A stretch of 64,000 nt of DNA. Source: Halomarinibacterium sp034670265 (lineage in GTDB: Bacteria > Bacteroidota > Bacteroidia > Flavobacteriales > Flavobacteriaceae). The number at the start of each line of letters is the position of its first letter. The stretch's first letter is position 1. Positions 17,016-25,244 of the stretch are shown piece by piece. The stretch covers positions 372,001-436,000 of the forward strand of contig JAXMNU010000001.1 of NCBI GenBank assembly GCA_034670265.1. The letters are read 5' to 3'. The position numbers and the translations under genes were made by a program. Under the pieces are notes generated by a model. It searched no databases. It saw only the letters and a list, made by a program, of their open reading frames with translations, and had not been told where the DNA came from.

Positions 17016-17023
17016 TACATTTG
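17016..17023 (+). promoter_or_regulatory. Putative -7 box (TACATTTG) for the DUF4199 gene
   Basis: TACATTTG matches TAnnTTTG, 54 bases before the ATG at 17078. Confidence 0.45.
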
Positions 17024-17077
17024 TTTACTAACTGGCAAACCTGCGTGCCGATTTGGTAGGCTAAAAACTTAAAAACT

Positions 17078-17608
17078 ATGGACAATCAAAAAGCTTCTTT
17101 AAAAAAAATTGCACTTAACTATGGATTATTGCTGGGTCTTGCATCCATTGCCTTATCTGTTGTAACCTATGTTATGGGTGTGCACCTAGAAAGACCTTGG
17201 TGGACTTCTGTACTAGGAATACTAATAATGGTAGTCTTTATTGTTTACGGACTAAAAGCTTTTAAGCAAGATAATGGCGGTTTTCTTTCTTTAGGCGAAG
17301 CCATAAAGGTAGGACTAGCAATATCTGTGATAGCGGGAATTATAGGTGCTATTTACAATTACCTATTTGTTACTGTTATTGAACCCGATTTTGTTGCTCA
17401 AATGTTAGAAGTTACAAGAGAGCAAATGATAGAGCAAAATCCAACAATGACTGAAGAACAAATGGAAATGGGACTTTCAATGACTGAAAAGTTTATGAGT
17501 CCAGGTATTATGTCTGCTATGGCAATCATTTTTACTTTGTTTTTAGGATTTATTGTTTCATTAATTTCAGGATTAATTATGAAACAAAACCGCCCAGAAG
17601 GTTATTAG
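17078..17608 (+). CDS. DUF4199 membrane protein
   Basis: A 176-residue protein with four transmembrane helices (about residues 13-32, 43-60, 76-97 and 145-168) and a Met/Glu-rich loop (TEEQMEMGLSMTEKFM) before the last. The pattern KIALNYGLLLGL and FLSLGEAIKVGL matches DUF4199, a Bacteroidota family of unknown function. A glycosyltransferase 2 gene follows 12 bases later, an arrangement I recall as common for this family, which points to a role in envelope glycolipid work. Confidence 0.85.
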   Translation: MDNQKASLKKIALNYGLLLGLASIALSVVTYVMGVHLERPWWTSVLGILIMVVFIVYGLKAFKQDNGGFLSLGEAIKVGLAISVIAGIIGAIYNYLFVTVIEPDFVAQMLEVTREQMIEQNPTMTEEQMEMGLSMTEKFMSPGIMSAMAIIFTLFLGFIVSLISGLIMKQNRPEGY

Positions 17609-17620
17609 AAATAAACATTC

Positions 17621-18574
17621 ATGAATCTATCCATCGTCATTCCGCTTTTAAACGAAGCAGAATCACTTAACGAATTACACCATTGGATTGCAGATGTTAT
17701 GCAATCCAATGGTTTTTCTTATGAAATTCTGTTTATTGATGACGGAAGTACGGATAATTCATGGGAAGTGATAGAATCGCTTCAGCAAAAGGATTCTAAC
17801 GTAAAAGGAATTCGCTTCCTGAAAAACTTCGGAAAATCTCAAGCCCTTCATGCGGGTTTTGCACGTACACAAGGCGATGTGGTAATCACTATGGATGCTG
17901 ATTTACAAGATAACCCAGAAGAGATTCCAGAATTGTACAAAATGATTACCGAAGAAGGCTACGACCTTGTTTCGGGGTGGAAAAAGAAGCGATTTGATTC
18001 TGTAATTGGTAAAAATCTACCTTCAAAACTATTCAACTTTGCCGCAAGAAAAACATCGGGCGTAAAACTCAACGATTTTAATTGCGGTTTAAAAGCCTAT
18101 AGAAGTCAGGTTGTAAAAACGGTAGAAGTTACAGGCGAAATGCATCGATACATACCTGTTTTAGCAAAAAATGAAGGCTTCAGTAAAATTGGCGAGAAAG
18201 TAGTAAAACATCAAGCTCGAAAATACGGTACTACCAAATTTGGGATGGAACGCTTTATTCGAGGCTTTTTAGATTTAATCACCATTTGGTTTCTTTCAAA
18301 ATTTGGAAAACGGCCTATGCACTTATTTGGTGCTTGGGGCGCCCTTATGCTGATCATTGGTTTTTGTTTTGCACTCTACTTAGGAATTGACAAGCTATTT
18401 ATTAATACTTCGGGTAGATTATTGACAGAACGCCCACAATTTTACATTGCCTTAGTGGCTATGATTCTTGGAAGTCAGTTTTTTGTAGCAGGATTTTTGG
18501 GCGAATTAATTCTTCGGAACAAAAAGCAGGCAAAAAACTACCATATTAAAGAAGTGCTAAACTTAAAAGAATAA
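17621..18574 (+). CDS. Family 2 glycosyltransferase (DPM1/GtrB-like)
   Basis: A 317-residue membrane-bound GT2. The GT-A domain shows LSIVIPLLNEAESL, the IDDGSTDNS nucleotide site, and the metal site DADLQDNPEEI, then W/DFNCGLKAY. Two C-terminal transmembrane helices (about 235-258 and 272-292) anchor it. Family members transfer a sugar from UDP- or GDP-sugar to polyprenyl phosphate. It lies between the DUF4199 gene and the phospho-sugar mutase, consistent with glycan precursor supply. Confidence 0.88.
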   Translation: MNLSIVIPLLNEAESLNELHHWIADVMQSNGFSYEILFIDDGSTDNSWEVIESLQQKDSNVKGIRFLKNFGKSQALHAGFARTQGDVVITMDADLQDNPEEIPELYKMITEEGYDLVSGWKKKRFDSVIGKNLPSKLFNFAARKTSGVKLNDFNCGLKAYRSQVVKTVEVTGEMHRYIPVLAKNEGFSKIGEKVVKHQARKYGTTKFGMERFIRGFLDLITIWFLSKFGKRPMHLFGAWGALMLIIGFCFALYLGIDKLFINTSGRLLTERPQFYIALVAMILGSQFFVAGFLGELILRNKKQAKNYHIKEVLNLKE

Positions 18575-18587
18575 CGTTAATTATCGC

Positions 18588-18595
18588 TATTTTTG
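18588..18595 (+). promoter_or_regulatory. Putative -7 box (TATTTTTG) for the phospho-sugar mutase
   Basis: TATTTTTG matches TAnnTTTG, 28 bases before the ATG at 18624, suggesting an internal promoter in this gene run. Confidence 0.4.
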
Positions 18596-18623
18596 CACTT
18601 TCTTATCGAGAATAATTCAACCA

Positions 18624-20327
18624 ATGAGATACATTGATCCTGTTATTTTAGAAAAAGCCAATACATGGCTCACGCCTACTTTTGATGCGGAAACTCAGCA
18701 TACAATTAAAGAACTTATTGCGTATGATTCTGAAACGCTAGAAGACAGTTTCTATAAAAGTTTAGAATTTGGTACCGGAGGAATGCGTGGTATTATGGGT
18801 GTTGGCGATAATAGAATTAACAAATATACCCTCGGAAAAAATACGCAAGGTCTTTCAAATTATTTGAAAAATTCTTTTCCGGATGAAGAATTAAAAGTCG
18901 CTATCGCATACGATTGTCGCCACAACAGTAAAGAACTAGCAAAGGTCGTAGCCGATGTGTTTTCAGCAAACGGAATTAAAGTCTATCTTTTCTCAGATCT
19001 TCGGCCTACCCCAGAACTTTCCTTTGCCGTTCGCTATTTAAATTGCCACTGTGGGATTGTATTGACAGCTTCGCATAATCCGCCAGAGTATAATGGCTAC
19101 AAAGTATACTGGCAAGATGGCGGCCAGTTAGTCCCCCCACAGGATGTAGAAATTATAGATGAAATAAATTCGTTGGAATATTCAGATATAAAATTTGAGG
19201 CTAACGAAGGCTTAATTGAGTTTATTGATGATGCTGTTGACACTCCTTTTGCAGAAGCATCCTTAAAAAACGGAAGCTTTAACACTTCAAAAGAATCAAA
19301 GGAAAACCTGAAAATAGTTTTTACTTCCCTTCACGGAACTTCGATAACTATGATTCCCCGAGTGCTTGAATCGGCCGGATATTCACAACTATTCATCGTT
19401 GAAGAACAGGCAAAACCCGATGGAGATTTCCCAACAGTGGAATCCCCAAATCCCGAAGAGCCTGAAGCATTAAAAATGGCTATTGAACAAGCTAATCGCT
19501 TAGATGCAGATATTGTTATTGGTACTGATCCCGATTGTGACCGATTGGGAATAGCAGTTAGGAATGGCCAAGGTGAAATGACCATTTTAAATGGGAATCA
19601 AGCCATGCTAGTTAAAACTCATTTTTTACTCGAACAATGGAAAACTGAAGGAAAACTCAACGGAAAGCAATTTGTTGCATCTACAATTGTATCTACACCC
19701 ATGCTTCAAAAAATTGTGGAAGCTTATGATGTAGAATACATGGAAGGCCTTACTGGGTTTAAATGGATTGCTAAGATGATTAAAGATTTTCCAGAGAAAC
19801 AACTTATTGGAGGTGGTGAAGAAAGCTTCGGGTATATGGTTGGGGATTTTGTGAGAGATAAAGATGCCGTAACCGCTACCCTACTTATTTGTGAAATAGC
19901 TTCACAAAAGAAAGCTGAAGGAAGTAGTATTTATGCGTATCTTCAAGAAATATATAAGGAGTTTGGGTATTACCAAGAGAAATTAGTCTCAATGGTGAAA
20001 AAAGGGAAATCGGGTGCTGAGGAAATTCAGGAAATATTGAAAACCTATCGAAATAATCCACCTTTAAAAATTGCTGAAAGTAGCGTTGTACGTATTGAAG
20101 ACTATAAAACAAGTCTTTCAAAAAACATACTAAACGGTTCAAATTCAACCATAGAAATCCCAAAATCCAATGTGCTCATTTTTTATACCGAAGACGGAAG
20201 TAAAATTGCAGTTCGTCCCAGTGGTACAGAACCAAAAATAAAATATTACATCAGCGTTAACGGCGAAAAAGAAGAAGGTCTTCAGGAAAAAATAGCCGCT
20301 ATCATTCAAGATTTGAAAATATATTAA
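18624..20327 (+). CDS. Phospho-sugar mutase (phosphoglucomutase/phosphomannomutase family)
   Basis: A 567-residue cytoplasmic alpha-D-phosphohexomutase. Domain 1 has the phosphoserine loop TASHNPP with Ser150; domain 2 the metal loop GTDPDCDRLG; domain 3 the sugar loop GGGEESFGY; domain 4 the phosphate loop RPSGTEPKIKYY. It interconverts hexose 1- and 6-phosphates. The length matches PgcA-type enzymes of Firmicutes and Bacteroidota. The next gene starts at the last base of its stop codon (TAATG), so translation is coupled to the ABC exporter. Confidence 0.93.
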   Translation: MRYIDPVILEKANTWLTPTFDAETQHTIKELIAYDSETLEDSFYKSLEFGTGGMRGIMGVGDNRINKYTLGKNTQGLSNYLKNSFPDEELKVAIAYDCRHNSKELAKVVADVFSANGIKVYLFSDLRPTPELSFAVRYLNCHCGIVLTASHNPPEYNGYKVYWQDGGQLVPPQDVEIIDEINSLEYSDIKFEANEGLIEFIDDAVDTPFAEASLKNGSFNTSKESKENLKIVFTSLHGTSITMIPRVLESAGYSQLFIVEEQAKPDGDFPTVESPNPEEPEALKMAIEQANRLDADIVIGTDPDCDRLGIAVRNGQGEMTILNGNQAMLVKTHFLLEQWKTEGKLNGKQFVASTIVSTPMLQKIVEAYDVEYMEGLTGFKWIAKMIKDFPEKQLIGGGEESFGYMVGDFVRDKDAVTATLLICEIASQKKAEGSSIYAYLQEIYKEFGYYQEKLVSMVKKGKSGAEEIQEILKTYRNNPPLKIAESSVVRIEDYKTSLSKNILNGSNSTIEIPKSNVLIFYTEDGSKIAVRPSGTEPKIKYYISVNGEKEEGLQEKIAAIIQDLKIY

Positions 20328-22150
20328 TGAACTATTTCAAAAAAATTATCCGTTATGCCCTTCCATACAAAAAGTATGGAATCTTAAATATTATCTGTAA
20401 TATTTTCTATGCATTATTTGGGACACTAGCGATGCTTTCGCTGTTTCCTATGCTACGCGTTTTGTTCAATAAAACAGAACAACTAAATACAGAGCCAGAA
20501 TTTACTGGATTAAAAAATATAGGTCGCTTTGTTGAAGACTACTTAAATTATTTTGTAACACAACGAGCCAACGACGGTGTAGGTGATGCCTTGCTATTTA
20601 TGATCATTTTGGTAATTAGTACCTTTTTAATTAAGAATATTTTTGGGTATTTATCCATGTACTTTATTACATTTTTACGAAACGGAATAATAAAAGACAT
20701 TCGTAACGACCTATATAAAAAGACCCTTGTGTTACCCATTTCCTTCTTTTCTGAAAAGAAAAAAGGAGATACGATGTCACGTATTACTAGTGATGTAAAT
20801 GAAATTCAGAGTTCATTTCTATCCATTTTAGAAATGTTTATTAAAGAGCCGCTAACCATTCTGTTTGCGTTAGTAACCATGATTATTATTAGCCCGCAAT
20901 TAACGCTATTTGTATTTATATTTATTCCCATATCTGGATATTTAATCACACGTGTTGGAAAAAGCTTAAAAAGTAAATCGGACAGAGTTCAAAGAGAGCA
21001 AGGCGCGTTTTTATCCATTTTGGAAGAAACCTTAGGCGGACTTAAAATCATAAAAGGTTTTAATGCAGAACCTATTTTTAATAATAAATTTAAAGATACT
21101 ACCAATCGGTTATTCAAATTTTCAAATTCATTATTGAATAGACAAAACTTAGCAGTACCCGTAAGCGAATTTCTTGGGATATCTGTAATAGCAATAATCC
21201 TATGGTATGGAGGACGTATGGTACTAGTACAAGGAACGCTTGACACAGAATTATTTTTAGTATATATGCTCCTAGCCTATCAAATTTTAGATCCCGCAAA
21301 ATCGATAAGCAAAGCAACCTACAGTGTTAAAAAAGGAAACGCCGCTGCGGAAAGGATTTTGGAGATTTTAGAAACTGAATCTACCATTAAAGATGAACCA
21401 AGTGCTTTTGTAAAAGAAGATTTTAATGAAGAAATATCCATTGAAAACATATCCTTTAAATACGAGAAAGAATGGGTCATAAAAGATTTCTCATTAAAAG
21501 TCCCTAAAGGGCATACTATTGCACTCGTAGGGCAAAGTGGTAGTGGTAAAAGTACTATTGCCAATCTTCTTACACGATTTTACGATGTCAATATGGGTGA
21601 AATTAAAGTAGATGGACTTGGTGTAAAAGATATTTCCTTAAAATCTCTTCGCGGGCTCATGGGACTTGTGACGCAAGATTCCATTTTATTTAACGATACC
21701 GTAAAAGGAAATCTTCTTGTTGCTAATGAACAGGCTACAGATGAAGAAATTATCGACGCTTTAAAGGTGGCTAATGCATGGGAGTTTGTAGAAACATTAC
21801 CCGAAGGAATTAATACCAATATTGGAGATAGTGGTAACAAGTTAAGTGGAGGTCAAAAACAACGATTAAGTATCGCCCGTGCTGTATTGAAAAACCCTCC
21901 CATTATGATTCTGGATGAAGCAACTTCAGCACTTGATACTGAAAGTGAAAGACTAGTTCAGGATGCTTTAGAAAAAATGATGAAGAATAGAACTTCGGTG
22001 GTTATTGCTCACAGGCTCTCTACGATACAAAATGCCGACACAATTGTAGTACTCTCTAAAGGTAAAATTGTAGAACAAGGAAAGCATGTTGATTTACTTC
22101 AGAAAAAAGGGACTTATTACAGTCTCGTAGAAATGCAATCATTAGTTTAA
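20327..22150 (+). CDS. ABC exporter, fused permease-ATPase (MsbA-like)
   Basis: A 607-residue half-transporter. About 330 residues with six transmembrane helices precede a complete nucleotide-binding domain: Walker A GQSGSGKST, signature LSGGQKQR, Walker B IMILDEATSALD and H-loop VVIAHRLST. It probably flips a lipid or exports a lipid-linked compound as a homodimer. All motifs are intact, in contrast to the ABC protein at 39518-41173. It overlaps the mutase stop by one base and is closed by a terminator at 22158. Confidence 0.9.
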   Translation: MNYFKKIIRYALPYKKYGILNIICNIFYALFGTLAMLSLFPMLRVLFNKTEQLNTEPEFTGLKNIGRFVEDYLNYFVTQRANDGVGDALLFMIILVISTFLIKNIFGYLSMYFITFLRNGIIKDIRNDLYKKTLVLPISFFSEKKKGDTMSRITSDVNEIQSSFLSILEMFIKEPLTILFALVTMIIISPQLTLFVFIFIPISGYLITRVGKSLKSKSDRVQREQGAFLSILEETLGGLKIIKGFNAEPIFNNKFKDTTNRLFKFSNSLLNRQNLAVPVSEFLGISVIAIILWYGGRMVLVQGTLDTELFLVYMLLAYQILDPAKSISKATYSVKKGNAAAERILEILETESTIKDEPSAFVKEDFNEEISIENISFKYEKEWVIKDFSLKVPKGHTIALVGQSGSGKSTIANLLTRFYDVNMGEIKVDGLGVKDISLKSLRGLMGLVTQDSILFNDTVKGNLLVANEQATDEEIIDALKVANAWEFVETLPEGINTNIGDSGNKLSGGQKQRLSIARAVLKNPPIMILDEATSALDTESERLVQDALEKMMKNRTSVVIAHRLSTIQNADTIVVLSKGKIVEQGKHVDLLQKKGTYYSLVEMQSLV

Positions 22151-22157
22151 AAAAAAA

Positions 22158-22188
22158 AGAAGCAGTTGGGGCACTGCTTCTCTTTTTA
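22158..22188 (+). terminator. Terminator after the ABC exporter; hairpin with TGGGGC loop
   Basis: An eight-bp stem GAAGCAGT/ACTGCTTC with a six-base loop TGGGGC is followed by a T run. It is the first of four hairpins in this intergenic region. Confidence 0.75.
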
Positions 22189-22193
22189 ATGTC

Positions 22194-22456
22194 CATCGCA
22201 TTTGGGGCACGCGATGAACTACTATTCTTTGCATAAATAGAATTCAAATATACACGGAAAATTTTATATTCCAAATATTTTTTTACTGTTAATCTATATA
22301 TTATGTATTTCGTCGATAATTTATTACTGTTTTGAAATATTTTTCTTACTATTTTAGGCTTGTAGTATTGTTTTTTATAGAAATTAAAAAACGGGCCAGC
22401 CCCCGCTTAGGCCCGTTTAATGCAGTTCTTGATACAGTTGGGGCTGATATAAGAAC
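22194..22456. ncRNA. Cluster of structured hairpins with repeated GGGG loops, unidentified
   Basis: In the 480-base gap between the ABC exporter and the sigma factor, three hairpins follow the terminator. One is CATCGC/GCGATG (22194-22216), with TTTGGGGC in its loop. The second is a nine-bp AAACGGGCC/GGCCCGTTT (22389-22418), with loop AGCCCCCGCTTA. The third is a 12-bp stem with two single-base bulges (22425-22456) closing a TTGGGG loop. The C-rich loop could pair with the G-rich ones. The second hairpin also has a T run on the minus strand, so the orientation of any transcript is uncertain. The rest of the gap (22217-22388 and 22457-22630) is AT-rich, with no gene seen. The strand and the RNA nature are inferred. 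Confidence 0.4.
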
Positions 22457-22630
22457 CTATACATAAGAAGTATAATGCGAATTTAGTAAATATTTTCCTA
22501 CAAAAAAATATTTTATGTATTTAATCCAAAATAATAAGCATTTAATCGGTTTTTTAACGTTTTAAGAAAAAGTAATACCTTTCGTTTAAACTATTTTAAA
22601 CTTGTGTAGTCCAAACTTAAAGCGTGCTAA

Positions 22631-23182
22631 TTGGTAGAAGAACAATCATTACTAACCGCATTAAAATCTCAAAGTCAAAGAGAGCAAGCCTTTAGGGAGT
22701 TAATTACTACCTATAAGGAACGCTTATATTGGCATATAAGAAAGATTGTACTCAACCACGATGATGCCGACGACGTGCTTCAAAATACATTTATTAAGGT
22801 TTTTAGGAATATTGATAAGTTTCAGGGAGATAGCAAACTTTACACTTGGATGTATCGCATTGCAACAAACGAGGCTATTACATTTATCAATAAAAGGGCG
22901 AAGAAAATGCAAATCACTTCAGAAGAAGTACAGCAAGCAGCTCTTTCAAATTTAGAAGAGGATGTTTATTTTGAAGGTTCTGAGATTCAGTTAAAACTTC
23001 AAAGAGCCATTGCCACGCTTCCGCAAAAGCAACAACTGGTCTTTAATATGAAATATTTTGACGATATTACTTACGAAGACCTTTCAAAGATATTAGAAAC
23101 CTCTGTGGGTGGCTTAAAAAGTAGCTATCACATTGCTGTAAAAAAGATAACAGCACATTTAGAAAACAATGAAACCTTTTAA
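22631..23182 (+). CDS. ECF-type RNA polymerase sigma factor
   Basis: A 183-residue sigma-70 family protein. Region 2 reads DADDVLQNTFIKVFRNIDKF with STKLYTWMYRIATNEA-like core (GDSKLYTWMYRIA); region 4 reads LPQKQQLVFNMKYFDDITYEDLSKIL with GGLKSSYH as the recognition helix. The only possible start for the full domain is TTG at 22631, since a TAA lies directly upstream and the next Met is in region 2. The two following genes, a membrane protein and a Spy-like periplasmic protein, form a three-gene operon that probably controls it. I infer an envelope-stress role. Confidence 0.9.
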   Translation: MVEEQSLLTALKSQSQREQAFRELITTYKERLYWHIRKIVLNHDDADDVLQNTFIKVFRNIDKFQGDSKLYTWMYRIATNEAITFINKRAKKMQITSEEVQQAALSNLEEDVYFEGSEIQLKLQRAIATLPQKQQLVFNMKYFDDITYEDLSKILETSVGGLKSSYHIAVKKITAHLENNETF

Positions 23183-23204
23183 TAAATTGGAAGTCAAATG
23201 TTAA

Positions 23205-23702
23205 ATGAAAAACGATAAAAAGAAATACAAATCTGGATTTAAAACGCCTGACTCCTATTTTGAGGAGTTAGGCGATAAGTTGCTTTCTATTGTTTCTGAA
23301 GAAAAACTTCCAAAAGAAACAGGCTATAAAGTACCTGTGGATTATTTTGAAACGATCGAAGAAAAAATACTTTCAAAAACACTTAAGGAAAAAGAAACAA
23401 AGGTTGTTTCAATATTTAGTCAAAAAAATATTTGGTATGTATCTGGAATAGCCGCGGCAATCTTATTGCTATTATTTTTAACCTTGAATAATGATTCAAT
23501 AGATCCAAATACCATTAATTTCGCCGAAATAGAAACCTATATAAACAGTGATCATTTGGATTTAGAAGCCCAAGATATTGCACAACTATTAAACGAAGAA
23601 GATTTAGAAAGTTTAGAAACAGAAATACTTTCTATCACAAAAGAATCCATAGAAAATTATTTATTAGAAAGTCTAGACGACACCTCACTATTAATCGAAT
23701 AA
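23205..23702 (+). CDS. Single-pass membrane protein, probable anti-sigma partner
   Basis: A 165-residue protein. Residues 1-70 are cytoplasmic and contain two copies of a short motif (FKTPDSYFEELGDKLLS and YKVPVDYFETIEEKILS). One transmembrane helix (about 76-92) follows, then an acidic Leu-rich extracytoplasmic tail. The gene lies between the ECF sigma and a Spy-like gene, the position where anti-sigma factors are found, but no zinc anti-sigma motif (HxxxCxxC) is present, so this function rests on context only. Confidence 0.6.
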   Translation: MKNDKKKYKSGFKTPDSYFEELGDKLLSIVSEEKLPKETGYKVPVDYFETIEEKILSKTLKEKETKVVSIFSQKNIWYVSGIAAAILLLLFLTLNNDSIDPNTINFAEIETYINSDHLDLEAQDIAQLLNEEDLESLETEILSITKESIENYLLESLDDTSLLIE

Positions 23703-23703
23703 T

Positions 23704-24135
23704 ATGAAAAATATACTCATCCTTTTTTTAGCAATTTCCACCACTGCTTTAGCCCAGCGGGGTGATAAAATTAAAGCCTATAAAACTGCTTTTTTAACTG
23801 AAGCATTGGAATTAACCTCTGCCGAAGCGGAAAAGTTCTGGCCTGTTTATAATGCTACTGAAGAAAAACTCACAACATTAAGAAGACAAGAACGCAAAGA
23901 AATTTTTGAAATCATAAAAGGAGATTTTAATTCGCTTTCTGAAGCTGAAGCAAATGCACTCATCGATAAAGCCATTAGCATTAAAGAAAAAGAACTTTTA
24001 TACCAAAAGGAGTTGATTCAAAATTTGAAGGGAATTTTACCGGCAAAAAAAATTTTGAAACTAAAACGTGCCGAAGAAGAATTTAAACGTATGCTTTTAA
24101 GAAAAATGAAAGACAGACGTGGAGAAAGGCCTTAA
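23704..24135 (+). CDS. Spy/CpxP-like periplasmic sensor of the ECF sigma operon
   Basis: A 143-residue protein with a signal peptide (MKNILILFLAISTTALAQ) and a helical, charged body containing LTSAEAEKFWPVYNATEEKL and LLYQKELIQNLKGILPAKK. These resemble the LTxxQ repeats of Spy/CpxP and the Bacteroidota family commonly annotated as sensor of ECF-type sigma factor. It starts one base after the preceding stop. I infer that it binds misfolded envelope proteins or metal and feeds back on the sigma factor. Confidence 0.7.
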   Translation: MKNILILFLAISTTALAQRGDKIKAYKTAFLTEALELTSAEAEKFWPVYNATEEKLTTLRRQERKEIFEIIKGDFNSLSEAEANALIDKAISIKEKELLYQKELIQNLKGILPAKKILKLKRAEEEFKRMLLRKMKDRRGERP

Positions 24136-24138
24136 CTT

Positions 24139-25176
24139 TTATTGGAATTTCAACTTTACAATACGGTTTTGACCACTTCCAAAAGCTACTGAATCATTTA
24201 CAAACTCAATAGCATACAATCCTTCTTTTGAAAGCTCTTTCCAAGAATCACCAGCATCTTGACTGTACGATATCCCTGGAGAACCCACGGCAACTATTCC
24301 ATTTCCGTTAGAATTTGGCACAAAAGCAACCGAAGATCGATACCCTGGTCCTTCCCCATTGGCAATAAGCTTCCAAGTTTTACCACCATCTTTTGTAAGG
24401 GCTTTATTGCCTTCATTAAAAGATTTATTTTCCCAATCTCCCCCAAAAATTACTCCAATTTCCTCATTATAAAATCGAATAGAATAAATCCCCGTCATTG
24501 CTTTTCCTTGAACTATTGGAGTATTAAAAACCTCCCAAGTGTTTCCGTTATCTGCAGAATGAAACACCCTTGCACGCTTTCCTCCAGAGGCTATCCAAAC
24601 GTGATCACCATACAATGCAATGTTGGTATTGCTTGCTGCAAAACCAGCTTCACCATCTTCCGTTTTTGGTAGTTGTGAACAAGCTACTTTTGTCCACGTA
24701 TTACCTCCATCTCTTGTAATAAGTATGGACAAACAATTTTCGGTTGGGTCTCCCATCGCAATCCCTTCATTTTCATTCCAAAAGGCTAAAGAATCATAAA
24801 ACACCTTTTCGCCCTTTTCAACGTAAACTTCTTCAATATTAGTAGCTTCATTTCCGTTAAATCCAATTTTATATAACACAGCGGGATTAGCAATACTTAA
24901 AACAAACACATTATCTTTTGTTGTAGCCAATGCTCTAAAGTGAAGTAAAGAGTCTTCATACTTTATTGTAGCCAATTTTGGTGTATCTCCATCTATCAAT
25001 CCTACCATTCCATTATTTGCAGCAAACCAGACTCTATTTTTATCTAAGGGAGCAATGGCACGAATACTTAAACTATCTGTATAAATTGTTTGTATTTCAA
25101 CACGTTCAAAAGTTTTAGTTTTTTCAGAACAGGAAAGGAATAAAAAGATAATAAGTACTGCGGAAATAAGTTTCAT
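24139..25176 (-). CDS. BNR/Ycf48-like beta-propeller lipoprotein
   Basis: A 345-residue protein with lipoprotein signal FLFLSC (Cys16) and a beta-propeller with Asp-box (BNR) repeats: RDGGNTW, ADNGNTWE, KDGGKTWK and QDAGDSWKE, spaced about 60 residues. Such repeats are found in sialidases, in Ycf48 and in many Bacteroidota lipoproteins often annotated as oxidoreductases without evidence. No catalytic sialidase residues are obvious. The gene is divergent from the RNA methyltransferase and convergent with the Spy-like gene. Confidence 0.8.
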   Translation of the reverse strand: MKLISAVLIIFLFLSCSEKTKTFERVEIQTIYTDSLSIRAIAPLDKNRVWFAANNGMVGLIDGDTPKLATIKYEDSLLHFRALATTKDNVFVLSIANPAVLYKIGFNGNEATNIEEVYVEKGEKVFYDSLAFWNENEGIAMGDPTENCLSILITRDGGNTWTKVACSQLPKTEDGEAGFAASNTNIALYGDHVWIASGGKRARVFHSADNGNTWEVFNTPIVQGKAMTGIYSIRFYNEEIGVIFGGDWENKSFNEGNKALTKDGGKTWKLIANGEGPGYRSSVAFVPNSNGNGIVAVGSPGISYSQDAGDSWKELSKEGLYAIEFVNDSVAFGSGQNRIVKLKFQ

Positions 25177-25191
25177 TTAAAAAAATTTTAG

Positions 25192-25227
25192 CAAAAGTAA
25201 TTAAAGCGAGAAAGAATACTAACTTTG
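25192..25227. promoter_or_regulatory. Divergent promoter pair (TACTTTTG minus, TAACTTTG plus)
   Basis: TACTTTTG is read on the minus strand (25199-25192), ahead of the BNR lipoprotein gene. TAACTTTG is read on the plus strand (25220-25227), 17 bases before the ATG of the RNA methyltransferase. Both fit TAnnTTTG; the two promoters face away from each other. Confidence 0.4.
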
Positions 25228-25244
25228 CAGCCTATAATTTGACT

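Noticed and set aside
18584..22150. Complete glycan biosynthesis locus
   Set aside because: The DUF4199, GT2, mutase and ABC genes are adjacent, but no polymerase, flippase of the Wzx type or further transferases are present, and the mutase has its own promoter-like box.
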